A stretch of 64,000 bases of DNA from Blastococcus tunisiensis (GCF_900112815.1 NZ_FOND01000001.1:342816-406815); one strand, 5' to 3'. Shown: positions 15,939-27,937, counted from the first letter of the stretch. Numbers and translations: made by a program. Notes: generated by a model from the letters alone, not told the origin.

Positions 15939-17221
15939 CGCCGGTCGTCGAGAAGCTCGGTGCCGCCGTCGACGAGTGGGTCGCCGCCAACCAGGCCGCG
16001 CTGTCGTCAACCCGGCGGCACCTGCACGCCCATCCCGAGCTCGGCTACGCGGAGTTCGAGACCACGTCCTTCCTCGAGCAGCGGCTGCGCCACCACGGGC
16101 TCACGCCGCGCCGGCTGCCCACCGGGACCGGGCTGACCGTCGACGTCGGCTCCGGCGGGCCCGTCGGTCGGGCGGGTGGGGGCCCGATCGTCGTCCTGCG
16201 CGCCGACATCGACGCGCTGCCGCTGAACGACCTCAAGGACGTCCCCTACGCGTCCACCCGCGAGGGGCTCGCGCACGCCTGCGGGCACGACGTGCACACC
16301 ACCGTCGTCCTCGGCGTCGCCGTCGCGCTGGCCTCGCTGGACGGCCTGCCCGGCACGGTGCGCTGCGTCTTCCAGCCGGCGGAGGAGACGGTGCCCGGCG
16401 GCGCCACCGAGGTGGTCGCCTCCGGGGTGCTCGACGGCGGCTCCCGGGCCTTCGCCCTGCACTGCGACCCGTCGCTCCCGGTGGGGACGATCGGCCTGCG
16501 CACCGGCCCGATCACCGCGGCGTGCGACCGCATGGACGTCACCCTGACCGGACCGGGCGGGCACACCGCCCGCCCGCAGCTCACCGTCGACCTGGTGGAC
16601 GCGCTCGGCCGGCTGATCACCGACGTCCCCGGCCTGCTGTCCCGCCAGGTCGACCCGCGCACCGGGATGTCGCTCGTGTGGGGCGCGGTCAACGCCGGGG
16701 TCGCCGCCAACGCCATCCCCCAGCGGGGCCAGCTGCGCGGCACCGTGCGGGTCCTGGACCGGGAGGCGTGGAAGGGCGCCGAGGAGCTGATGCGCTCGCT
16801 GGTGGCGCGGGTCGCCGCCACGACCGGCGCCGAGGTGGACGTCGACTACATCCGCGGCGTCCCCCCGGTGGTCAACGACCCGCGCGCGGTCGCGCTGCTG
16901 CGGGCCGCGGCCCTGGAGACGGTCGGCAGCGACCACCTCGCGGTGTCCCCGCAGTCGATGGGCGGCGAGGACTTCGGCTGGTTCGCCGACGTGATGCCCA
17001 TCGCGCTGGCCCGGCTGGGCACCCACGGCGGCGGCCCGCCGCTCGACCTGCACCGGGGCACCTTCGACGTCGACGAACGCGCGATCGGGGTGGGGGTGCG
17101 GCTGCTGGCCCGGACCGCGCTGCACGCCCTGGAGGCCGATGCGGCACCCGCCCGCACGGGCCGTCCCGCGCCCGGAGACACTGCAGGCCGACCGTCCGGC
17201 GAGGAGAGCCACCGAGGATGA
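15935..17221 (+). CDS. M20D-family amidohydrolase (AmiA/AmiB-like)
   Basis: A 428-aa zinc-dependent amidohydrolase/peptidase of the M20D group (N-acyl-amino-acid or IAA-conjugate hydrolases). Metal motifs: HAHPELGYAEFET at residue ~30, LRADIDALPL near 89, HACGHDVHT near 111, FQPAEETVPGG near 147 and GGEDFGWF near 350. It lies in the position where M. tuberculosis has amiB1/amiA1, beside the purine phosphorylase. It overlaps the GCS2 gene upstream and mutA downstream by 4 nt each. The pairing with a gamma-carboxylate ligase suggests opposite reactions on related amides, which is inference. The last 30 residues are a disordered Pro/Arg/Glu-rich tail. Confidence 0.9.
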   Translation: MTPVVEKLGAAVDEWVAANQAALSSTRRHLHAHPELGYAEFETTSFLEQRLRHHGLTPRRLPTGTGLTVDVGSGGPVGRAGGGPIVVLRADIDALPLNDLKDVPYASTREGLAHACGHDVHTTVVLGVAVALASLDGLPGTVRCVFQPAEETVPGGATEVVASGVLDGGSRAFALHCDPSLPVGTIGLRTGPITAACDRMDVTLTGPGGHTARPQLTVDLVDALGRLITDVPGLLSRQVDPRTGMSLVWGAVNAGVAANAIPQRGQLRGTVRVLDREAWKGAEELMRSLVARVAATTGAEVDVDYIRGVPPVVNDPRAVALLRAAALETVGSDHLAVSPQSMGGEDFGWFADVMPIALARLGTHGGGPPLDLHRGTFDVDERAIGVGVRLLARTALHALEADAAPARTGRPAPGDTAGRPSGEESHRG

Positions 17222-19085
17222 GCGCCACCGACCAGCAGGCCGACGCAGCGGTGCCGGCCGAGCACGAGGTGCCCAGCGACCTGACGCTGGCCGCCGGGTT
17301 CGACGCGGCGACGCGGGAGCAGTGGCGGGAGCTGGTGGCCGGCGTCCTGCGCAAGGTCGGCCGGGAGGAGCTGCCCGATCCAGTCGAGGACGCGCTGAGC
17401 CGCACCGTCGCCACGGGGGTGCGGGTCGCCCCGCTGTACACGGCCGAGGACGCCGGTGACCTGCCCACGGCGGTCGGCGTCCCGGGGCTGGCACCGTTCG
17501 TGCGGGGGGCGCGCGCCGGGGCGGATCCGGATAGGGGGGTGCCCGGCGGCTGGGACGTCCGGCAGCGGCACGCGCACCCCGACGTCGCGGTGACCCGGGA
17601 GGCGATCGCCGCCGACCTGGAGAACGGCGTCACCTCGCTGTGGCTGGTCGTCGGCGACGGGGCGATCCCGGCCGGCTCCCTCGGCGACGTCCTCACCGAC
17701 GTCTACCTCGACCTCGCGCCGGTGGCCGTCACGGGTGGTCTCCCGGCCGCCGAGGCGTTCCTGGCACTCGTGGACGGCCGGGACGACCTGGCCCCCGGCG
17801 GCTCGCTGGGGCTCGACCCGCTCGCGGTACACGCGGCGACGGGGGAGCGGCAGGACCTCTCCGCCCTCGCCGACGTCGCCCGCCGGGCCGCCGCGCACCC
17901 GGGTCTGCGCAGCGTCGTCGTCGACGCCACCGTCTTCTCCGACGCGGGGGCCTCGGCCGTCGAGGAGCTCGGCTGCTCGCTGGCCGCCGGGGTGGCCTAC
18001 CTGCGTGCGCTCACCGAGGGCGGGGTGTCGGTCGACGAGGCGTTCGGTCAGCTGGAGTTCCGCTACGCGGCCACGGCCGACCAGTTCACGACCATCGCTG
18101 CGCTGCGTGCCGCCCGCCGGCTCTGGGACCGCGTGGGCGAGGTCAGCGGCGCGTCGCCGGAGGCGAGGGCCCAGCGGCAGCACGCCGTCACCTCCTCGGT
18201 GATGACGACGAGGCGCGACCCGTGGGTGAACATGCTGCGCACCACGGTGGCCTGCTTCGCCGCGGGCGTGGGCGGCGCCGACGTCGTCACGGTGCAGCCG
18301 TTCGACGCCGCGCTCGGCCTGCCCGACGCGTTCTCCCGCCGGATCGCCCGCAACACCCAGAGCCTGCTGGTCGAGGAGGGCCACCTGGCCCGCGTCCTCG
18401 ACCCGGCCGGCGGCTCCTGGTACGTCGAATCGCTGACCGACTCCCTCGCCCGGGCGGCCTGGGAGTGGTTCACCGAGATCGAGCGGGCCGGCGGCCTGGC
18501 CGCGGCGCTGGACTCCGGCCTGGTGCGCGACCGGATCGCCGCCGCGTGGGACGAGCGGGCGAAGCGGCTGGCCACGCGGAAGGACGCGATCACCGGGGTC
18601 AGCGAGTTCCCGAACCTGGCCGAGAAGCTGCCGGCGCGGGAGCCCTACGCCTGGGTGGCGCCGTCCGGCGGGCTGCCGAAGGTGCGCGCGGCGCAGGAGT
18701 TCGAGGCGCTGCGGGACGCCGCCGACGCCGTAGCGGAGCGGCCGAGCGTCTACCTGGCGACGATCGGGCCGATCGCCCGGCACACCGCTCGGGCCACGTT
18801 CGCCGGCAACCTGTTCCAGGCCGGCGGCCTGGCGACGCCGTCCGGGGACGGCGCTTCCGGCCTCGCCGAGGCGGGCACGACGGTCGCCTGCATCTGCGGC
18901 ACCGACAGGGACTACGCGGACTCGGCCGCGGCGCTGGTGGCGGAGCTCCGGAAGGCCGGTGCCACCCAGGTCTGGGTGGCCGGCAAGCCCGACCTGGCCG
19001 TCGACGGCGTCGACGGGTACGTGTACGCCGGCTGCGACGCCCTCGCGGCGCTGCGGACGGCGCACGAGCAGCTGGGAGTGCAGGC

Positions 19086-19089
<4 letters not shown>
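17218..19089 (+). CDS. mutA: methylmalonyl-CoA mutase small (alpha/MutA) subunit
   Basis: A 623-aa non-catalytic partner of MutB in the B12-dependent isomerisation of methylmalonyl-CoA to succinyl-CoA. It follows the MutB barrel fold ([60 protein letters not shown]). The C-terminal domain lacks the cobalamin-binding DxHxxG that MutB has; at that position it reads [11 protein letters not shown]. Length is normal for actinobacterial MutA. ATG overlaps the M20D stop (ATGA), and its own stop overlaps the mutB ATG. A short segment after residue ~95 ([14 protein letters not shown]) is glycine-rich. Confidence 0.95.
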
Positions 19090-21311
<2,222 letters not shown>

Positions 21312-21327
21312 GCTGCGGGGCCGCTGA

Positions 21328-22413
21328 ATGGCCCGGGAGATCGACGTCCCGGCCCTCGTCGACGGGGTGCTGGCCGGCGACCGGCGGGTGATGGCGCGCG
21401 CCATCACGCTGGTCGAGTCCCGGCGCGGGGACCACCGCGAACGGGCGCAGGAACTCCTCGTCGGGCTGCTGCCGCACGCCGGGGGAGCCCGCCGCGTCGG
21501 CATCAGCGGGGTGCCCGGGGTCGGCAAGTCGACCTTCATCGACTCGCTCGGCGTCGACCTGACCGCCGCCGGGTCCAAGGTCGCGGTGCTCGCCGTCGAC
21601 CCGTCGTCCGCGCGGTCGGGCGGCTCCATCCTCGGCGACAAGACGCGGATGTCCCGGCTCTCGGTCGACCCGCACGCCTTCATCCGGCCGTCGCCCACGT
21701 CCGGGACCCTCGGCGGGGTCGCCCAGGCCACCCGCGAGTCGATGGTGGTGGTGGAGGCCGCGGGCTACGACGTGGTGCTCGTCGAGACCGTGGGCGTCGG
21801 GCAGTCGGAGATCGCCGTGGCGGAGATGGTCGACTCCTTCCTGTTCCTCACCCTCGCCCGCACCGGGGACCAGCTGCAGGGGATCAAGCGCGGCATCCTC
21901 GAGATCGCCGACGTCATCGCGGTCAACAAGGCCGACGGCCCGGCCGCGGGGGATGCTCGCAAGGCCGCCCGCGAGCTGTCCGGCGCCATCCGGATGCTGC
22001 GCGGCCACGACGAGACCTGGGACGTGCCGGTGCTCACCTGCGCGGGCCTCACCGGCGAGGGCCTGGACGAGGTGTGGGCGAAGATCGTCGAGCACCAGGA
22101 GCGGATGAGGTCCTCCGGCCGGTTCGACGAGCGGCGCCGCGGCCAGCAGGTGCGCTGGACCTGGCAGCTCGTCCGCGACTCCCTGGAGCACCAGCTGCGC
22201 GCGCACCCGGGCGTGCGGTCCGCCGTCCCCGACCTGGAGAAGGCGGTGCTGGCCGGCGAGCTCACCCCCGCACTGGCCGCCCAGCAGATCCTCGGCTGTT
22301 TCCTCCAGGACGCCCCGGTGCCGGGCAGCGTCACCGGGGACACCGGGAGCGGGGAGAGCGGTGTGGATGTGTCGCGGGGGGCGCCAGCGACGCCGCCGGC
22401 CGGCACGGGGTGA
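21328..22413 (+). CDS. meaB: MeaB/ArgK-type GTPase, methylmalonyl-CoA mutase chaperone
   Basis: A 361-aa G3E-family GTPase that protects and reloads the mutase's cobalamin. The Walker A is GVPGVGKST near residue 56, with VLAVDPSSARSGGSILGDKTRM, VLVETVGVGQSE (Walker B/switch) and VNKADG (guanine specificity, NKxD). It was formerly labelled lysine/arginine/ornithine transport kinase ArgK. The C-terminal 30 residues are low complexity and variable. It follows mutB directly, consistent with function. Confidence 0.95.
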   Translation: MAREIDVPALVDGVLAGDRRVMARAITLVESRRGDHRERAQELLVGLLPHAGGARRVGISGVPGVGKSTFIDSLGVDLTAAGSKVAVLAVDPSSARSGGSILGDKTRMSRLSVDPHAFIRPSPTSGTLGGVAQATRESMVVVEAAGYDVVLVETVGVGQSEIAVAEMVDSFLFLTLARTGDQLQGIKRGILEIADVIAVNKADGPAAGDARKAARELSGAIRMLRGHDETWDVPVLTCAGLTGEGLDEVWAKIVEHQERMRSSGRFDERRRGQQVRWTWQLVRDSLEHQLRAHPGVRSAVPDLEKAVLAGELTPALAAQQILGCFLQDAPVPGSVTGDTGSGESGVDVSRGAPATPPAGTG

Positions 22414-22444
22414 GTCGCAGGCTTCCCGCGGGAGCAGCCGCGCC

Positions 22445-22450
22445 TAGCCT
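22445..22450 (+). promoter_or_regulatory. putative -10 of leaderless membrane-protein gene
   Basis: TAGCCT ends 6 nt before the ATG at 22457. Confidence 0.45.
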
Positions 22451-22456
22451 GCGTCC

Positions 22457-24019
22457 ATGCTGTCCGACACGCGCCGGGTGGCCGAGCGGCCCATCCTCGG
22501 CGAGCGTCCGCCGGCCGCCGCGCCTCCGGTGACGGGCAGCGCGAGCGACGTCGACACCGACGACCGCCGGAGTGGCGACCCGAGCCGGCCCGGGATGCAC
22601 CGGTACGTCCGCCGGTCACTGCTGGTCATCGCCGGCGCCCACGTCGTCGTGGGCGTCATCTGGTGGCTGCTCAACCTGACCGCCGTCCCCGCGTACGGCG
22701 ACACCCCGGAGTACGTGCGGCTGGCCCAGACCCTCGACGTCGACGGCTACCGCACGCTCGCCTATCCGGCGCTGGTGCGGATCTCCCTCGAGCTGTCGAC
22801 GGCGACGGGTGTCCCGTGGCAGCTCCCCCTGTACCTCGGCCAGACCGCTGCCTCGGTGCTGGCGCTCTGGTACTTCGTCCGCACCGTGGCCCCGAGGGCG
22901 TCGCGGGCGAGCGTCGCGCTGGTGACGGCCGTGACCGTGACCACGCCGCTCGTGCTCCACTACGCCACGACCGTGCTGAGCGATTCCGTGGCGGCTGCCC
23001 TGTTCGTCGTGGCGCTGTCCGGAGCAGCGCGCATGGCCGTCCACGGCGACACGCGATGGCGGACGGTCCTCCTCACCGGGGGGAGCGCCGTCGGCACTGC
23101 CCTCATGCGAGCCGAGAAGCCCGTGGTGCTGGTCGCCGTCGCCGTCGCGTTCGTGGGCATCGCGCTCGTCACGCGACGACGGGGGCCCGGCGCCGTCCCT
23201 GCGCGGGCCCGGATCCGCTCCGTCGTGCCGCCCGCCGGTCTGTTCCTGGTGGCGGCGGTCGTCGCGACCGTCGTCAACGGTGCGACCCAGGCGGGGGACC
23301 ACGGACGGCCCGACGCCGGGCTGGTGACGGCGGCGATGAGCCGGATCGTGTGGCCGCACGTCGCGGAGATCCGCGACGACCTCCCCGAGCCCGTGCGCGA
23401 CGCCATCAGCCCGGCGGACGCCGCCACCTTCGACCAGAACGTCAACAGCATCCTCGCGCTCACGAACCTGCTGCGCGAGCTCGACGGGGGAGGCGACGCG
23501 TACACGGGCGCGGCGATCCGCGCGGCGCTCCGGTGCTGCGCACCGACCGTCGCCCTGCAGACGGGTGGTGACGCGGTCGAGCTCGCCGTCGCACCGCTCA
23601 CCTTCGCGGGAGAGGCATCGAGGGCCATCCTGGCGGAGGGGCCCGTCGAGGGGCCGACGGTGTGGAACCTGACCCGCATGGACGCAGCTCACCCTGCGCT
23701 GACCCACGTCTGGGTGGGGCTCTCCTCCCTCGTCCTGCTGCTCGTGGTCGTCGGGGGTGGCCTCGCCGTGGGACGAGCGCGCGGAACGACCCGCAGGCCG
23801 GGCTGGTCGGGCGGCCACACCTCCACGGTGGTCCTGCTGGTGTGGGCGGGCGCCGTCGTCAACGGGTGCTTCTTCGCCGCTGTCGGCGGGGGAGACGCGA
23901 ACGTCCGGTACGGCGTCAGCAGCGGCATGGTCGTCGTGGGCGTCCTCGCGGTGCTCTGCCTGGCGAGGGCCCGGGCCGAGCGGACCGACGGGACACCGGG
24001 CGCGCCGGCGCCTCGCTGA
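22457..24019 (+). CDS. polytopic membrane protein, GT-C glycosyltransferase-like
   Basis: A 520-aa multi-spanning membrane protein with a ~50-residue cytosolic, Pro/Arg/Asp-rich start. The first membrane segment (LLVIAGAHVVVGVIWWLL) is followed by an outside loop with GDTPEYVRLAQTLDVDGYRT, then LAYPALVRISLEL. An acidic residue in the first loop and this arrangement are typical of GT-C enzymes and related mannosyl/arabinosyl-transferase-like proteins that use lipid-linked sugars. Further hydrophobic segments follow to residue ~510. There is no family-specific signature that I can name, so substrate and even enzymatic activity are uncertain. It is preceded by a leaderless-type -10 and converges with the next gene, with 3 nt between them. 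Confidence 0.65.
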   Translation: MLSDTRRVAERPILGERPPAAAPPVTGSASDVDTDDRRSGDPSRPGMHRYVRRSLLVIAGAHVVVGVIWWLLNLTAVPAYGDTPEYVRLAQTLDVDGYRTLAYPALVRISLELSTATGVPWQLPLYLGQTAASVLALWYFVRTVAPRASRASVALVTAVTVTTPLVLHYATTVLSDSVAAALFVVALSGAARMAVHGDTRWRTVLLTGGSAVGTALMRAEKPVVLVAVAVAFVGIALVTRRRGPGAVPARARIRSVVPPAGLFLVAAVVATVVNGATQAGDHGRPDAGLVTAAMSRIVWPHVAEIRDDLPEPVRDAISPADAATFDQNVNSILALTNLLRELDGGGDAYTGAAIRAALRCCAPTVALQTGGDAVELAVAPLTFAGEASRAILAEGPVEGPTVWNLTRMDAAHPALTHVWVGLSSLVLLLVVVGGGLAVGRARGTTRRPGWSGGHTSTVVLLVWAGAVVNGCFFAAVGGGDANVRYGVSSGMVVVGVLAVLCLARARAERTDGTPGAPAPR

Positions 24020-24022
24020 TCC

Positions 24023-24493
24023 TCAGACGCCGGTGGAGCGGCACTCGCGGGTGCGCAGGTCGTGCACGTAGTCCTCGGGCGCCCCGGCGGCCTCGGCGGC
24101 GTCGGCCAACGCCCCCAGGTAGCGGGCCGACGGCAGCCCGCCCTCGAAGGCGTCGAGGACGTAGACGTAGGCCACCTCGTCGCCGCCCAGGGTGTGCACC
24201 CGCAGGTGCAGCTTCCGGTAGAGCCCGAGGTCGGCGCCCTCCCAGGCGTCCAGCGCCCGCTCGTCGGTGTCGGTGAGGTCGTACAGGGCGACGAACACGC
24301 CCGGGTGCAGCGCCTCGTGCTCCTCCTCCGCCGGGACGAGGGTGGCCAGCGACCCCTCCCAGCCGAACTCCTCGGCGCCGAAGGTGAGCCGCCAGCCGCG
24401 GATCCAGCCGGTGCCGGTGTGCGGGGACGACGGACAACGGCGCAGCATCTGCGCGGGATCCATGTTCGACCCGTAGGCGGCGTAGAGGCCCAT
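24023..24493 (-). CDS. gamma-glutamylcyclotransferase-like (GGCT/AIG2 fold) protein
   Basis: A 156-aa protein with the family's N-terminal YGSNMDPAQM loop (residues 6-15), a central GVFVALYDLTDTDERALDAWEG (the glutamate is the likely catalytic acid) and YRKLHLRV. Members cleave gamma-glutamyl amino acids or peptides to 5-oxoproline. The GCS2 ligase 9 kb away may be functionally related, but this is inference. ATG at 24493 follows a -10-like TAGGCT by 8 nt. Confidence 0.82.
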   Translation of the reverse strand: MGLYAAYGSNMDPAQMLRRCPSSPHTGTGWIRGWRLTFGAEEFGWEGSLATLVPAEEEHEALHPGVFVALYDLTDTDERALDAWEGADLGLYRKLHLRVHTLGGDEVAYVYVLDAFEGGLPSARYLGALADAAEAAGAPEDYVHDLRTRECRSTGV

Positions 24494-24501
24494 CGGGTGG
24501 G

Positions 24502-24507
24502 AGCCTA
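24502..24507 (-). promoter_or_regulatory. putative -10 of GGCT-like gene
   Basis: TAGGCT on the minus strand, 8 nt before the ATG at 24493, giving an almost leaderless transcript. Confidence 0.4.
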
Positions 24508-24622
24508 ACCACCGGCCGCGGCGGGCCGGGGGACGCCGGTGGCAGCGCTCCGGACCGGCACCGGGGAGAATGGCCGCGCACCAGGACCGCGTCACCGCAC
24601 GCCCAGCACCGGGGAAGGACCC

Positions 24623-26029
24623 ATGACCCGCATCGTCATCATCGGCGGAGGACCGGCCGGCTACGAGGCCGCGCTGGTGGCCGCACAGCTCGGTGCCGAG
24701 GTCACCGTCATCGAACGCGACGGCATCGGGGGTGCCAGCGTGCTCACCGACTGCGTCCCGTCCAAGACCTTCATCGCCGCAGCCGGTGCCATGACGTCGG
24801 TGCGCGACTCCGCCGTCCTCGGCCTGCAGGGCGCGGGACTGACCACCGTGGACCTGGACCTGCCGTCGGTGAACCAGCGGGTGAAGGGCCTGGCGGTGGC
24901 GCAGTCGGACGACATCCACGCCCGGCTGGCCGCCGAAGGGGTGCGCATCCTCGCCGGTCAGGGGCGGCTCTCCGACGACGTCCGCGGGCTGGCCGCGCAC
25001 ACCGTCGAGGTCGTCGACGCCGACGGCCGGGTGTCGGAGGAGCTGGAGAGCGACGTCGTCCTCATCGCCACCGGCGCCGACCCGCGGGTGCTGCCCGGAG
25101 CCGAGCCGGACGGCGAACGCATCATCGACTGGCGCGACGTCTACGACCTCCAGGAGATGCCCGAGCACCTGGTCGTGGTCGGCTCCGGCGTGACCGGCGC
25201 CGAGTTCGCGTCCGGTTACCTCGAGGCCGGGGTCCCGGTCACCCTCGTCTCCTCCCGCGACCAGGTGCTGCCGGGCGAGGACTCGGACGCGGCCGCCGTC
25301 GTCGAGGAGGTGTTCCGGTCCCGCGGCGGGAAGATCGCCGAGAAGGGCCGGGCCGCCGCGGTGCGGCGCACCGGGGGCGGTGTGCTCGTCGAGCTGACCG
25401 ACGGCCGCACGGTCGAGGGGTCGCACGCACTGATGACCGTGGGCACCGTGCCGAACACGTCGGGCCTGAACCTCGAGAGCTGCGGCGTGGAGGTGACGGA
25501 GTCCGGGCACGTCGTGGTGGACCGCGTCTCCCGCACGTCGGTGCCCGGTATCTATGCCGCGGGTGACGTCACGGGCGTCTTCCAGCTCGCCTCCGTGGCG
25601 GCCATGCAGGGCCGGATCGCGATGTGGCACGCACTGGGGGAGGCGGTGGCGCCGATCCGGCTGAAGACCGTCGCGGCCAACGTCTTCACGCATCCGGAGA
25701 TCGCCACGGTGGGCGTGCAGCAGAAGAGCCTGCCGGACTACCCCGACGTCGAGGTGGTCCTGCTGCCGCTGGCGACCAACGCCCGGGCGAAGATGAGCGA
25801 TCTGCACGACGGGTTCGTCAAGATGTTCGCCCGCCGGTCCACCGGCGTGATCGTGGGCGGTGTGGTCGTGGCCCCGGGGGCCTCCGAGCTGATCCTGCCG
25901 ATCGCGCTCGCGGTCACCCAGCGGCTGACCGTCGCCGACCTGGCCCAGACGTTCGCGATCTACCCGTCGCTGTCGGGCTCCATCACCGAGGCCGGCCGCC
26001 GGCTGATGGGCGCCGACCACCTCGCCTGA
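24623..26029 (+). CDS. lpdA: NAD(P)H-quinone reductase LpdA-like flavoprotein
   Basis: A 468-aa FAD/NAD protein of the disulfide-reductase fold. The FAD loop is VIIGGGPAGYEAA, the NAD loop VVVGSGVTGAEFA near residue 190 and the second FAD motif GIYAAGDVTG near 310. The redox-disulfide position reads GGASVLTDCVPSKT: only one cysteine remains, where dihydrolipoamide dehydrogenase has CLNxGC. The usual C-terminal active-site His-Glu pair is absent (FAIYPSLSGSITEA instead). Both changes match M. tuberculosis LpdA (Rv3303c), which acts as a quinone reductase, not a lipoamide dehydrogenase. The start has ggggaagg 4 nt upstream. Confidence 0.9.
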   Translation: MTRIVIIGGGPAGYEAALVAAQLGAEVTVIERDGIGGASVLTDCVPSKTFIAAAGAMTSVRDSAVLGLQGAGLTTVDLDLPSVNQRVKGLAVAQSDDIHARLAAEGVRILAGQGRLSDDVRGLAAHTVEVVDADGRVSEELESDVVLIATGADPRVLPGAEPDGERIIDWRDVYDLQEMPEHLVVVGSGVTGAEFASGYLEAGVPVTLVSSRDQVLPGEDSDAAAVVEEVFRSRGGKIAEKGRAAAVRRTGGGVLVELTDGRTVEGSHALMTVGTVPNTSGLNLESCGVEVTESGHVVVDRVSRTSVPGIYAAGDVTGVFQLASVAAMQGRIAMWHALGEAVAPIRLKTVAANVFTHPEIATVGVQQKSLPDYPDVEVVLLPLATNARAKMSDLHDGFVKMFARRSTGVIVGGVVVAPGASELILPIALAVTQRLTVADLAQTFAIYPSLSGSITEAGRRLMGADHLA

Positions 26030-26069
26030 GGCCGCCCACCGGGACGCGCGGGGGCGCGGGGCCGGATGA

Positions 26070-26104
26070 GCCGGATGTGGCGAGCGTTCCGCTCGATATC
26101 CGGC
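26070..26104 (+). terminator. possible terminator hairpin after lpdA
   Basis: Nested inverted repeat: outer arms gccggat / atccggc, inner arms cgagcg / cgctcg around ttc. No T-run follows, so it could also be a leader element of the metalloprotease gene. Confidence 0.35.
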
Positions 26105-26134
26105 ATCCGGTGCCGATAGGGCCGGACCCCGCCG

Positions 26135-27841
26135 ATGTCGGGGTGGATGACCTCGCACCGGCTCGTCCCCGCTCCCGCGCCGCGGCCGTGGCTGCTGCGC
26201 CCGCTCGCCGTGGCCGCGGCCGTCGTCGCCGGCGCCGTCGTCCCGCTGGTGCTGCCCGGGGCCGCCTCGGCCGAGCAGGGCGGCCGCGGCACCCTGGCGG
26301 GCGAGCTGGTCCACGCGTGGTCGGAGGTCGAGCCCGCCGGGGCCCCGGCCGGACACGGCTCCGAGGAGATGGTCAGCTGGGTCCAGCCGGCCGACGGGGA
26401 CGCCGTCCTCGTCGACAGCGACGACGTCGAGGGCGTCCCCTCCGGGTCGACCGTCTCGCTCACCGTCGGCACCCCGACCGCGGACCCCTCCGGCGACCGG
26501 GCGCCGCTCGCGGTCGTCGACACCGCCGTCGTCGCCCTCCCGGAGACCGCACCCGAGCGCGTCACCAACGAGGTGACCGTGGCGATGGTCGCCCCGGCCG
26601 GATCCGCCGCCACCGGCGACGGCACGACACTGGCTCAGGTCGTCTCGCTGGTGGACGACGACGTGGCGACGTTCTGGTCGGAGCAGAGCGACGGCGCCAT
26701 CTCCCTCCACGTGACCGCCGCCCACGACTGGGCCCCCGCCGCCGTCGGCTGCTCGAACCCCGGCCTGCTCTGGGACGACGTCGCCACCCGGGTGGGGTTC
26801 GTGCCCGGCCCCGGCAAGCACCTGATGCTCTACGTCAGCCGGGACTCCGACTGCGCCTACGCGCTCGCCGAGGTGGGCAGCAGCCGCACCTCCGGGGGCC
26901 GGCTCTACGTCCGCGACACCTCGATGTCGGTGATCGCCCACGAGCTCGGCCACAACTTCGGCCTGGGCCACTCCTCGGGGGAGCAGTGCGACGGCACCGT
27001 CGAGGGTGGGTCGTGCCGCACCACCGCCTATCGCGACCACTACGACGTCATGGGCGTCTCCTGGTCGCGGACCGGGACGCTGAACGCCGCGCAGGCGGCG
27101 CTGCTCGGTGTGCTGCCCGCGGCCCAGCAGCGGGCCGTCCCGCTGGCTGCCGGGACCACCACGGTGACGCTCAGCCCGATCGCGGGCCGGGGCGGCATCC
27201 GGGCGGTGCGGCTCACCGACGCCGAGGGCGTCGACTACTGGCTGGAGTACCGGACCGCCACGGGTCGCGACGGCTGGCTGGACACGGCCAACCCGTTCGG
27301 CCTGCAGCCGGGCGTGCTGCTGCGCCGGGCCGGTGGCCTGCCGGACACCTCGGTCCTGCTCGACGGCAGCCCCAGCCCTGCGGGTTCCTGGGCCGATGAC
27401 CACGCCGCCGCCCTGCCCACCGGTGTGGCCGTGCCGGTCTCCGGTGGCGACTTCACCGTCGTCGTGGAGGGCGTCTCCGCCGACGGGGCCGTCCTGAGCA
27501 TCACGGCGGCACCGCCGGCCGGAGCCGGCGCACCGGCTCCTGCCCCCGCGCCCGCCGCTCCCGGCGGGGTCATGTCCGGTGCCGGATCCCGCAGCACGAC
27601 CGGTGGGACCGCGGCCGGCGAGGGCGAGGGCGAGGGCGCGGTCGTGGCCGACGGCGCGACGGGCGTGGTCTGGGTGCCCGGGTACCGGGGGGCCGCCCCC
27701 CGGTCGGCGTCCGTGCTCGAGGCTGCCGACGGCGACAGCTCGCTCGGCCTCACTGCTCTCGTGGCCTCCGGCGGAGGACTGCTCGCGGCCGGCGGAGTGC
27801 TGGCCGGGCGCCGGCTGCGACGCACCGGAGCAATCGTTTAG
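26135..27841 (+). CDS. secreted/membrane-anchored zinc metalloprotease-like protein
   Basis: A 568-aa exported protein. Residues ~20-47 form a signal sequence ending in GAASA. The zinc site HELGHNFGLGH near residue 270 is the extended HExxHxxGxxH of metzincins, and DVMGVSW ~35 residues later supplies the Met-turn. The fold recalls gametolysin-like M11 or similar metzincins. After the catalytic part there is a Pro/Ala/Gly linker and a final hydrophobic stretch near residues 540-560 followed by RRLRR, so the protein is likely tethered to the membrane. ATG at 26147 is an alternative start. It shares about the first 450 residues' layout with the next gene, implying tandem duplication. Confidence 0.82.
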   Translation: MSGWMTSHRLVPAPAPRPWLLRPLAVAAAVVAGAVVPLVLPGAASAEQGGRGTLAGELVHAWSEVEPAGAPAGHGSEEMVSWVQPADGDAVLVDSDDVEGVPSGSTVSLTVGTPTADPSGDRAPLAVVDTAVVALPETAPERVTNEVTVAMVAPAGSAATGDGTTLAQVVSLVDDDVATFWSEQSDGAISLHVTAAHDWAPAAVGCSNPGLLWDDVATRVGFVPGPGKHLMLYVSRDSDCAYALAEVGSSRTSGGRLYVRDTSMSVIAHELGHNFGLGHSSGEQCDGTVEGGSCRTTAYRDHYDVMGVSWSRTGTLNAAQAALLGVLPAAQQRAVPLAAGTTTVTLSPIAGRGGIRAVRLTDAEGVDYWLEYRTATGRDGWLDTANPFGLQPGVLLRRAGGLPDTSVLLDGSPSPAGSWADDHAAALPTGVAVPVSGGDFTVVVEGVSADGAVLSITAAPPAGAGAPAPAPAPAAPGGVMSGAGSRSTTGGTAAGEGEGEGAVVADGATGVVWVPGYRGAAPRSASVLEAADGDSSLGLTALVASGGGLLAAGGVLAGRRLRRTGAIV

Positions 27842-27937
27842 TAGTCAGTCACTTACGTACCGTATCGGCGCGTCGTCCCCGTTGCGAACGGGCCCTCGAC
27901 TGAGATGACGCGGATCCCCCCGGTTCCAGGAGTGTCC

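Noticed and set aside
24023-27403. Very long leftward open frame (over 1,100 codons) opposite lpdA and the first metalloprotease
   Set aside because: Codon-mirror shadow in GC-rich DNA: Arg/Gly/His/Asp-rich, no domain; only its last 156 codons (GGCT-like) are a real gene.
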